Shown: piece after piece, positions 1 through 5,472 of the stretch
Layout: each line of letters opens with the position of its first letter
Numbering within the stretch: the first letter of the stretch is position 1
Origin: Dichotomicrobium sp964466965
GTDB taxonomy: Bacteria > Pseudomonadota > Alphaproteobacteria > Rhizobiales > Rhodomicrobiaceae
Reading direction: 5' to 3'
Length of the DNA: 5,472 bases
Assembly: GCA_964466965.1 (NCBI GenBank)
Contig: CAYXPZ010000119.1
Coordinates: forward strand, 1 to 5,472
Translations under genes and position numbers: made by a program
The notes under the pieces: model-generated
Databases searched by the model: none
Told to the model about the DNA's origin: nothing
Seen by the model: only the letters and a program-made list of their open reading frames with translations

Positions 1-140
1 TTGAGAGGATTGAATCAGGACTTCACAACGCCAGCAATGCCGACTTTTTCAACGGTATCCGGTGATAGCGGACTGGGTGCTTCTTGGAAGCTACTACCGC
101 TGAAAGGACACGGTCCGTTGTCACCGATGCGAGAAGCGAC

Positions 141-165
141 GTCTGCTGACCATGGATGAGCAGAC
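141..165. repeat. Inverted repeat, 7-bp perfect arms
   Basis: GTCTGCT (141-147) is exactly complementary to AGCAGAC (159-165), with an 11-base loop. No T-run follows on either strand, so it does not look like an intrinsic terminator. Its role is unknown; a 7-bp arm could also occur by chance in a stretch of this length. Confidence 0.4.
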
Positions 166-176
166 TCTACTTTGGC

Positions 177-190
177 GGCGCGAGCGCGCC
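177..190. repeat. GC-rich hairpin, 6-bp perfect arms
   Basis: GGCGCG (177-182) and CGCGCC (185-190) are separated by only two bases, AG. As RNA it would fold as a short GC stem with a small loop. It lies 11 bases from the previous inverted repeat, so the two could form adjacent hairpins. No T-run follows on either strand. Function unknown. Confidence 0.35.
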
Positions 191-402
191 CCATGGCCTT
201 CAAGCATGTGTCAAGCGAGCGAGCATATTGCGCGCTCCGCCCTGGGCTTGAGATCCCAGTTTGCGAACTCGGATGACCAGTATAGCTGGAAACGTCACTC
301 TGGGTGGTACTAATGCGGGTACCATTGCCCCTATCCCGGAAAAAAAAATCTATAACGCAACATACTAGAAATTCACTTGGAGTGCAGGTTCCCCAGCCAA
401 GC

Positions 403-429
403 GGTTTCAAGCACTTAGCTGGTTTCAAG
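403..429. repeat. Direct repeat of GGTTTCAAG, 18-bp period
   Basis: The nine bases GGTTTCAAG occur at 403-411 and again, identically, at 421-429. Only two copies are present and the interval is not conserved further, so this is not a CRISPR or minisatellite array. It might be a pair of protein-binding half-sites or chance. Confidence 0.3.
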
Positions 430-598
430 GCTAGCCGACCGGGAGCCGTGCGGGCGTTTTCCGTGCCTCCGTTCCCAGTTTACCCCTAAGGACAACCAGT
501 TGCGGTCTCCTTTCGGTCTGCGTGGAATGGGATGCGGCCGGTCCGGTTCTAAGATCGCAGATGGCACCCATGGAGAGCGGTGACGGCTAGCTGTCGCG

Positions 599-628
599 AA
601 AAAATGAGCGCGGAAGTTTGGACCGCGC
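599..628 (-). terminator. Rho-independent terminator of the efflux operon
   Basis: Read on the minus strand, GCGCGG (628-623) pairs perfectly with CCGCGC (613-608) around a nine-base loop. Three bases later comes a run of six T (the A-run 604-599 on the plus strand). The stem starts 20 bases after the permease stop codon, the expected place for the end of the adaptor-permease transcript. The three-base gap between stem and T-run is slightly long but within the usual range. It also marks the operon as ending here, with no third pump gene downstream. Confidence 0.65.
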
Positions 629-647
629 CGTGTGCGCGTTCATGGCA

Positions 648-3600
648 TCAAGTGGTTTTTTGCTCGGAGCTCTGGATTATGAGCAAGCTGTAGAGGACCG
701 GGATGACGCCCAGCGTCATGATCGTGCCGATGCCCAGACCGAATGCCATCACGCTGGCCATGCCGTAAAACAGCGGATCCTCGGTCAGTATGAGCGGCAG
801 CAGCCCGAGAATCGTCGTCACGGTCGTCATGATGATTGGGCGCAGCCGGCGCGCAGCCGCGTCCACGATCGCATCGCGGTCGCTCTTCGCTCCTTCCGCG
901 CGCTGTATGTCGATACGATCGATCAGTACGATGGCATTGTTGATGATAATGCCCGCCAGCGCGAGAAGGCCCAGGATCACCATAAAGCCGAAGGTGGCCT
1001 GCATGATCGACAAACCCAGCGCCGCCCCGGCGACGATGAGCGGGATGGTGAGAACAATCAGCGCCGGCCGACGGTACGAGTTAAATTGGCTTACCAGCAG
1101 AATAAAGACAATGGCGAGACAAAGCGGCACATTCGCCGCCAGCGCCGCCTTTCCTTCGGCCGAGTCTACGACGATGCCGTCATACTCGATCGTGTGGCCC
1201 GGCGGCAGGTCGTCGCGCAGCGCCTCGATCTTGGGGTCGATCTGCGCAACAAGATCCTCCGGCGAGACACCAAGCGGGCGCCCCTCCACCGTCACTGTGC
1301 GGGTGAGGTCCTCGCGCTGGATGACCGCGTAATCGCTCTCAAACTCAAGCTCTGCCACCTGCTCCAGCGGCACGCTCATACCGCCGGCGCTTCCCTCAAC
1401 CGAGATACTTCGCAACTGCTCGATGCGAGAGCGTTCCGCGTCTTCGGCGCGTGCGACGATGGGGAAAATGTCATCGCCCTCTCGGAATTCGGAAACATGC
1501 CGGCCCGAGTAATAGGCCGACAGCGACTGCGCCACATCGCGCGATGAGATGCCGGCCCGGCGCGCCTGGGTCTGATCTACCTCGACAACAACCTTGGGGA
1601 TACGGTTTTCCCAGTCCTGCCAGACATCGATCATGCCGGGCACGCCGCGCAGAACCGCCTCCAGTTCACTCGCCTTATTGTAGATGACCTCGGCATCCGG
1701 CCCTTTGACCTGCACATGGAACAGGCCGGGATCGGACGGCCCGAGGAACATGTTCGTCACCCGCGCGCGCAAACCCGGAAATTTTTCGCGGAACATGGCG
1801 CGCAACTCGGACAGCGCCTTCGGCATGTTTTCGAAAGCGTCGAGATTGGCAACGATGAAGGCCTTGTTCGAGGCCGGGTCGAGCGGGGTCAGCGACAGCA
1901 CAAAGCGTGGGCCGCCATAGCCGGCATAGGCGGCGAAGCTCTCCAGATAGGGAAACCGCTCTTCATCCGACAGGATGGGAAAAAGCGCGTTCAGCTTGTC
2001 GTCCGTGGTGCGCAGCGAAACGTCCGATGGCAGATCAAGCGTCATCAACACTTGCGCGCGGTCGCTGTCTGGGAAGAATTCGTTGGGGATCTGGCTCATG
2101 CCCCAGCCGCCGCCCACGAGCGCAGCGAGCATCACGGAGAGAAACAGGTAACGCACCCGCAGGATACCGCGCAGCAGCCAGGCATACCCGCGCTCCAGCA
2201 CCTGGAAGAAATCGCCGAGGGCGAAGCCGCGCTTCTTGCGCGCTCCGCCGTCCTGATCGACCTTGATGAACCAGTGGCACAGCGTCGGGGTCACCGTCAT
2301 GGCCAGCACCCACGAGGTCAGCAGCGAAATCAGGATCACGAGCGAGATCGAGCGGGTGTATTCGCCCGCTTCGTGCTCGGCCAGCATAAGCGGCAGAAAA
2401 ACCAGCACCGTGGTCAGCGTTGACGACAGCAGCGGCAGCGCGAGTTCGCGCCCGGTCTGGGCCAGCGCGGTTTCCCGCTCCGCGCCTTCTTCGAGCCGGC
2501 GTTTGAAATCCTCTGCGATCACGATACCGTTGTCGACCAGCAGCCCAAGGGCAATGACGAGTGTCGCCAGGCTCATGCGCTCCAGCGGGATGCCGGTGAA
2601 GCCCATGACCGCCAGCGTAATGAGCATGACCGCCGGCACGATGGAGCCGACAATCAGTCCGGTGCGCACCCCCAGAAACAGGATCACCACGGCCAGCACG
2701 ATCGCGAGCGTCTGAAGCACGTTATTGGTGACGCCGAACACGGCGTTTTTCACCTGCTCTGCCTGATAGGTAACAATGTCGAGCTGATAGCCGACGGGCA
2801 GCGTTTGCTGAATTTGCTCAAGCCGCTCGCGCACGCGCGGCGCGTATTCCAGCACGCGATTGCCGTCCAGCATGGCGATGGCGAAGATGATGGCGGGCTC
2901 GCCGTTGTAATACGCCTTGCGCTGCGGCGGATCGACGGTGCCGCGCTTGACTGTCGCGAGGTCGCGCAGGCGCACCGTGCCTTCGCCGTCTCCGAGCGGG
3001 ATGAGCACTTCGCGAATCTGTTCGAGAGATTGCAGATTGCCGGTCGGCTCGACGATGAAGCTGCGCTCGCCGGTGTCGATCTCCCCGCCGGGCCGGATGA
3101 TGTTCTGCGCCTGAAGGACGGAGATGACCTCGCCGCGCGACAGACCAAGTTGCGCAAGCCGCGTGTTTGAGGTCTCGATAAAGATGCGCTCTTCCTGAAC
3201 GCCGTGAAGATCGATCCGCTTCGTGCCCGACACGCCGTAAAGCCGGTCGCGGATATGCTTTGCGATGTCGAACATCTCGCCCATGCCGAAATCCTCGGCC
3301 GTCAGGGCGGCGGTGATGACCGCGACATCGCCGAAGTCGTCATTCACGACCGGCTCGCTCGCGCCCTCGGGTAGTTCAGCGGCGGCTTCGCTGACCTTCT
3401 GCCTTAGCTCATCCCAGATCTGGTCGAGTTGGAAATAGCGGTCATAGACCGTGGCGTGGATGATCGAGAGGCCGGCACGCGAGGTCGAACGGATCTCCTC
3501 AATCTCGGAGACCTGACGGATCGACTCTTCCAGCGTCTTGGTGACGAGACGCTCCATCCGCTCGGGCGACAGGCCGGGGAAGCGCGTCGTGATGACGGCT

Positions 3601-3731
3601 TCGCGGATCGTGATCTTGGGGTCTTCCTGGGCAGGCAAGGTGAAGTAGCTGTAACCGCCAAAGCCCATAAGCAGCACGACGCCCAAAAGGACCACCGCCT
3701 GATAGCGGAACGCGAGGGATGAAATGCTCAT
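648..3731 (-). CDS. RND-family efflux permease (AcrB-like, HAE-1 type)
   Basis: Inner-membrane proton-drug antiporter subunit of a tripartite efflux pump; members of this family work as trimers that hand substrates to an adaptor and an outer-membrane channel. The 1027 residues match the family length (about 1000-1050) and show its duplicated plan: TM1 near 11-31, first periplasmic part to about 335, TM2-TM6 about 338-484, linker, TM7 about 527-547, second periplasmic part to about 862, TM8-TM12 about 865-1018. The TM4 signature is LGLLVDNGIVIAED (395-408) and TM10 has AGIIINNAIVLID (926-938); LRPIIMT (963-969) matches the conserved LRPILMT of AcrB TM11. D400 aligns with AcrB D407, but N401 replaces D408 and N931 replaces K940. 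The drug substrate cannot be read from the sequence. The frame is intact. The ATG at 3731 begins a typical short cytoplasmic N-terminus before TM1; its ribosome site is weak (ACGAG, eight bases upstream). The adaptor stop lies 14 bases upstream, so the two are surely co-transcribed. A heavy-metal (CzcA-type) role is less likely given the TM4 motif. Confidence 0.96.
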   Translation of the reverse strand: MSISSLAFRYQAVVLLGVVLLMGFGGYSYFTLPAQEDPKITIREAVITTRFPGLSPERMERLVTKTLEESIRQVSEIEEIRSTSRAGLSIIHATVYDRYFQLDQIWDELRQKVSEAAAELPEGASEPVVNDDFGDVAVITAALTAEDFGMGEMFDIAKHIRDRLYGVSGTKRIDLHGVQEERIFIETSNTRLAQLGLSRGEVISVLQAQNIIRPGGEIDTGERSFIVEPTGNLQSLEQIREVLIPLGDGEGTVRLRDLATVKRGTVDPPQRKAYYNGEPAIIFAIAMLDGNRVLEYAPRVRERLEQIQQTLPVGYQLDIVTYQAEQVKNAVFGVTNNVLQTLAIVLAVVILFLGVRTGLIVGSIVPAVMLITLAVMGFTGIPLERMSLATLVIALGLLVDNGIVIAEDFKRRLEEGAERETALAQTGRELALPLLSSTLTTVLVFLPLMLAEHEAGEYTRSISLVILISLLTSWVLAMTVTPTLCHWFIKVDQDGGARKKRGFALGDFFQVLERGYAWLLRGILRVRYLFLSVMLAALVGGGWGMSQIPNEFFPDSDRAQVLMTLDLPSDVSLRTTDDKLNALFPILSDEERFPYLESFAAYAGYGGPRFVLSLTPLDPASNKAFIVANLDAFENMPKALSELRAMFREKFPGLRARVTNMFLGPSDPGLFHVQVKGPDAEVIYNKASELEAVLRGVPGMIDVWQDWENRIPKVVVEVDQTQARRAGISSRDVAQSLSAYYSGRHVSEFREGDDIFPIVARAEDAERSRIEQLRSISVEGSAGGMSVPLEQVAELEFESDYAVIQREDLTRTVTVEGRPLGVSPEDLVAQIDPKIEALRDDLPPGHTIEYDGIVVDSAEGKAALAANVPLCLAIVFILLVSQFNSYRRPALIVLTIPLIVAGAALGLSIMQATFGFMVILGLLALAGIIINNAIVLIDRIDIQRAEGAKSDRDAIVDAAARRLRPIIMTTVTTILGLLPLILTEDPLFYGMASVMAFGLGIGTIMTLGVIPVLYSLLIIQSSEQKTT

Positions 3732-3745
3732 CAGAAAAACTCGTT

Positions 3746-4873
3746 CTACGGATTGAAGCGGTCGGGTCCTTCGCCGAGCAGCGTGACGTCCTGGCCGTCC
3801 CGCAGGAAGGCGACGCCCTTTGCGGCAATGACATCGCCCGCGCTGAGGCCCTCGGAGACATGCGCGCCGGTATCGCTCACCCTGACGACGGTCACTGGCG
3901 TGCGCTCCACGACACCGCGCTCCTCGTCAAAGCGGAACACATGCGCGCGCTGGCCCTTGCCTCCGGGCACGTAGGCAGTCAGCGGTATCTGAAACAAGCG
4001 CTGGTGCGCGGGCGGACCGGACTCGTGAGTGAGCGAGAAACGTACTTCCGCGGTGGTGCCGCTGCGCAATTCACCGGGCGGCTGGCGCAGCCTGAGCATG
4101 ACAGGGAAGGCGTTGCGCTCGGTAGCCTGCGAAGCGATCTCGACAATTTCGCCCGTTAGTTCCGGCTGGTCGCCGATCTGCGGGATCACCGTGTGTTCGG
4201 TGCCGATCTCCAGCCGGTTCACGATCGTCTCGGGAACTGTGACCTCAACTTCGAGGCCCCCATCTCGGCCTTGAACATGGAATACGGTCTGCCCGGCCGA
4301 GACCTGCTGCGAAGGCTCAATAAGCCGCTCGGCGATCACGCCGTCATACGGCGCTTTCAGCGTCGCATCGTCGAGATCCTCGCGCGCCCGGCGCAGCCGC
4401 GCGGTGGCCAGCGAAACCCGGCTCTCCGCGGTCTCGAAGGCGCGCTTGGCGTTATCCAACGTTGACGACGAAACCCAGCCCTTGTTGAACAGATCGCGTT
4501 TGCGTTTGAGATCACCCTCGGCTTCCGTGAGCAGGGCGTTGGCCTCTGCCAGCTCGCTTTCGCGCTCCTCAAGCGCCAGCGTCAGTTTGCGCGTGTTCAG
4601 GGTGGCCAGAACCTCGCCCTTCTCGAAGGTTTCGCCCGACTCGAAGTTTACGGTCTCCACCGTCCCAGGCACCTCGAAGCTCAGCGGCGCGCGCTGCGCG
4701 GCCCGGGTCACGCCGGCAAGTCGGCGCGTGGACGTTTCCGCGGTTGGTTCAACCGTCGTCCAGGCGATGGGGCGCGGCGGGGTTTCGTGCGTGGCAGTGC
4801 CATCATCGCAGGCTGGCAACGCTAGCACGCTAATGGCGAGGAAAAGGCGAAACGGGATACGCTTTGGGGCCAT
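3746..4873 (-). CDS. RND efflux periplasmic adaptor (membrane fusion protein), lipoprotein
   Basis: Periplasmic adaptor that joins the RND permease to an outer-membrane channel. Residues 1-21 are a signal peptide (K4, R5, R9, then a hydrophobic core) ending in a lipobox-like LPAC with C22 as the probable lipidated residue; D23 and D24 follow, and Asp at +2 is the inner-membrane retention signal in enterobacteria. The first lipoyl half is about 63-95. An alpha-helical hairpin follows at about 96-170, with the tip motif near 126-143 (RDLFNKGWVSSSTLDNAK), the usual channel-contact region. The second lipoyl half is about 171-202 (LKAPYDGVIAERL at 172-184), then a beta-barrel domain about 205-285 and a membrane-proximal domain about 290-367. 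The length of 375 is normal. The ATG at 4873 is supported by the signal peptide directly after it and by AGAGG at 4886-4882, nine bases upstream. It is the first gene of the operon. An acriflavine-resistance AcrA-type role fits; substrate unknown. Confidence 0.95.
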   Translation of the reverse strand: MAPKRIPFRLFLAISVLALPACDDGTATHETPPRPIAWTTVEPTAETSTRRLAGVTRAAQRAPLSFEVPGTVETVNFESGETFEKGEVLATLNTRKLTLALEERESELAEANALLTEAEGDLKRKRDLFNKGWVSSSTLDNAKRAFETAESRVSLATARLRRAREDLDDATLKAPYDGVIAERLIEPSQQVSAGQTVFHVQGRDGGLEVEVTVPETIVNRLEIGTEHTVIPQIGDQPELTGEIVEIASQATERNAFPVMLRLRQPPGELRSGTTAEVRFSLTHESGPPAHQRLFQIPLTAYVPGGKGQRAHVFRFDEERGVVERTPVTVVRVSDTGAHVSEGLSAGDVIAAKGVAFLRDGQDVTLLGEGPDRFNP

Positions 4874-4939
4874 GTGCGTGACCTCTTGCAGAAGGGCGAC
4901 TCATTGTGAGCGCCGCTAACGAGAGCGCCGACGTGCCGA

Positions 4940-4967
4940 TTGACACCGGGCACCGTGGATGAATAAC
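4940..4967 (+). promoter_or_regulatory. Candidate sigma-70 promoter of the TetR-family gene
   Basis: TTGACA (4940-4945) is a perfect -35 box. After a 16-base spacer comes AATAAC (4962-4967), which matches four of six -10 consensus bases. Transcription would start near 4974, inside the dyad at 4971-4990, which suits autorepression, and leave a leader of about 90 bases before the ATG. The match is by eye and the -10 is only moderate. Confidence 0.45.
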
Positions 4968-4970
4968 TAG

Positions 4971-4990
4971 ACCAAACCGTTCAGTTTGGT
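4971..4990. promoter_or_regulatory. Probable TetR-family operator dyad
   Basis: ACCAAACCGTTCAGTTTGGT has perfect 7-bp arms (ACCAAAC at 4971-4977, GTTTGGT at 4984-4990) around a six-base centre. Its size, symmetry and place between the divergent adaptor and regulator genes are those of operators bound by TetR/AcrR repressors beside RND pumps. It begins three bases after the candidate -10 of the regulator promoter, so binding there would block that promoter. It is also upstream of the adaptor gene, although I could not pick a convincing -35/-10 pair for the minus strand. Confidence 0.6.
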
Positions 4991-5018
4991 GATTGTGGTA
5001 ACGCATTGGCGCTGGTAA

Positions 5019-5031
5019 TGCAAGCCTTGCA
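5019..5031. repeat. Second dyad in the divergent control region
   Basis: TGCAAG and CTTGCA are perfect 6-bp arms around a single central C. The dyad is unrelated in sequence to the presumed operator at 4971-4990 and sits in the regulator's leader, 20 bases before its ribosome binding site. An 8-bp palindrome CCGATCGG (5033-5040) follows directly. It could bind another regulator or be chance. Confidence 0.3.
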
Positions 5032-5050
5032 GCCGATCGGTGGACAACGA

Positions 5051-5058
5051 AAAGGAGG
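5051..5058 (+). promoter_or_regulatory. Strong ribosome binding site of the TetR-family gene
   Basis: AAAGGAGG is a near-perfect Shine-Dalgarno sequence, seven bases before the ATG at 5066, and decides that start. It is much stronger than the sites before the adaptor and permease genes. Confidence 0.75.
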
Positions 5059-5065
5059 CATCGAG

Positions 5066-5472
5066 ATGCAGAAGGACTATTCGACGCCCAAGGGAAAGCA
5101 GATCCTCCAAGGCGCACGCGCCGCGTTTCTGACGCTCGGCTACGAGGGCGCCAGCACTGATGAAATCGTCCGCCGCGCCCGCGTTTCCAAAGGCACGCTC
5201 TACAGCTACTTCCCCGACAAGGCGTCGATTTTCGCCGCCTTCGTGAAGGAGGAATGCCAGCGCCAGGCCGAGCAAATCTTCACCATCGACGCCTCACGCA
5301 CCGACACGGAGCAAACACTCAAGGAGGTCGCCCGGTCCTATTTGCGGTTTCTGACCTCCGACGACGCGATCCGCATGTTCCGCCTGATCGTTGGTGAGGC
5401 CGAGCGCTTTCCGTTCTTGGGGCAGGCTTTCTATGATTCCGGTCCGCGGATCGGCATTGAGCGGCTCGCGCG
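5066..5472 (+). CDS. TetR/AcrR-family transcriptional regulator, 5' part
   Basis: Partial gene: 135 complete codons, then cut by the window edge, with the frame still open. Residues about 12-58 form the TetR N-terminal DNA-binding domain: a first helix (ILQGARAAFLTLGYEGAS, 13-30) and a helix-turn-helix with the family signature TDEIVRRARVSKGTLYSYFPDK (31-52). The later part, with MFRLIVGEAERFP followed by LGQAFYDSGP (104-127), resembles the C-terminal ligand domain of AefR-like regulators. Full proteins of this type are about 190-220 residues, so roughly a third is missing. The start is fixed by the strong AAAGGAGG site. The gene is divergent from the adaptor gene with 192 bases between them, and a good dyad lies in that gap, so a local repressor of the efflux operon and of itself is the natural reading. 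The inducer is unknown. An activator role or distant targets cannot be ruled out. Confidence 0.93.
   Translation, partial: MQKDYSTPKGKQILQGARAAFLTLGYEGASTDEIVRRARVSKGTLYSYFPDKASIFAAFVKEECQRQAEQIFTIDASRTDTEQTLKEVARSYLRFLTSDDAIRMFRLIVGEAERFPFLGQAFYDSGPRIGIERLA

Larger units (their letters stand above)
1..598. other. Gene-poor stretch, no recognisable gene
   Basis: I find no supportable gene here on either strand. The longest open frame (428 down to 15, minus, TTG start, 137 codons) is rich in Ser, Pro, Arg and Gly, has no clear ribosome binding site and no family resemblance I know. A plus-strand frame at 304-489 overlaps it and is equally unconvincing. By hand count 301-420 is 56/120 G+C (47 percent), against 40/60 in a sample of the permease gene (1201-1260), so the middle of this stretch has a different composition. 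It holds a run of nine A (340-348), inverted repeats at 141-165 and 177-190, and a direct repeat at 403-429. It may be decayed or transferred DNA, the flank of an insertion element lying beyond the left edge, or plain intergenic sequence. I saw no tRNA or CRISPR pattern. Confidence 0.5.

Noticed and set aside
318..348. Possible terminator around CGGG...CCCG beside the nine-A run
   Set aside because: On the plus strand the stem is followed by A, not T; on the minus strand the T-run precedes the stem. Neither direction gives a terminator.
15..428. Minus-strand open frame of 137 codons in the left flank
   Set aside because: It needs a TTG start, has no clear ribosome site, its composition is biased to Ser, Pro, Gly and Arg, and it has no recognisable domain.
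304..489. Plus-strand open frame of 61 codons
   Set aside because: GTG start with no ribosome site, runs through the nine-A tract as three Lys, overlaps the opposite frame and shows no family features.
618..1547. Plus-strand open frame of 309 codons antisense to the permease
   Set aside because: It mirrors the permease in another frame; the protein is dominated by Arg, Asp, His and Gln, as expected for an antisense shadow in GC-rich DNA. Its TTG start also falls within the terminator hairpin.
1716..2423. Plus-strand open frame of 235 codons antisense to the permease
   Set aside because: Same artefact: Gln-, His- and Arg-rich shadow with no domain, over a permease frame that is intact and conserved.
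4404..4919. Plus-strand open frame of 171 codons antisense to the adaptor start
   Set aside because: Ser- and Arg-rich shadow of the adaptor hairpin region; no ribosome site and no family resemblance.
4947..5023. Minus-strand promoter for the adaptor gene
   Set aside because: Candidates such as TTGCAT or TCACCA with TACCAC or TAGTTA match the consensus too poorly to call; a promoter must exist here but I cannot place it.
4967..5275. Minus-strand open frame of 102 codons opposite the regulator
   Set aside because: It overlaps the clear TetR DNA-binding domain and the control region and has no features of its own.

Overview
The window holds a tripartite-efflux locus from a GC-rich Gram-negative bacterium. 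A lipid-anchored periplasmic adaptor and an inner-membrane RND permease only make sense in a two-membrane cell. The codon use and the TetR-adaptor-permease layout suggest a proteobacterium, and I lean towards an alphaproteobacterium, but nothing in the window fixes the lineage.

Layout from left to right. Positions 1-598 contain no gene I can support. The stretch is less GC-rich than the rest in its middle part and carries several short inverted and direct repeats. Positions 599-628 form a good intrinsic terminator on the minus strand. Positions 648-3731 (minus) encode a full-length RND permease of 1027 residues. Positions 3746-4873 (minus) encode its membrane-fusion (periplasmic adaptor) lipoprotein of 375 residues. 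Positions 4874-5065 are a divergent control region with a strong dyad that looks like a TetR-family operator. From 5066 to the right edge (plus) runs the 5' part of a TetR/AcrR-family regulator gene, cut by the window end.

How the parts work together. Adaptor and permease are 14 bases apart and read as one transcript, ended by the terminator just after the permease stop. The divergent regulator probably represses both itself and the pump through the dyad at 4971-4990, with relief when a ligand binds its C-terminal domain. No outer-membrane channel gene is present between the permease and its terminator, so the pump would have to borrow a TolC-like channel encoded elsewhere.

I see no clearly new biological system. 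The points most worth a second look are the permease's proton-relay residues, which differ from AcrB, the promoter-operator arrangement, and the unexplained gene-poor left flank.
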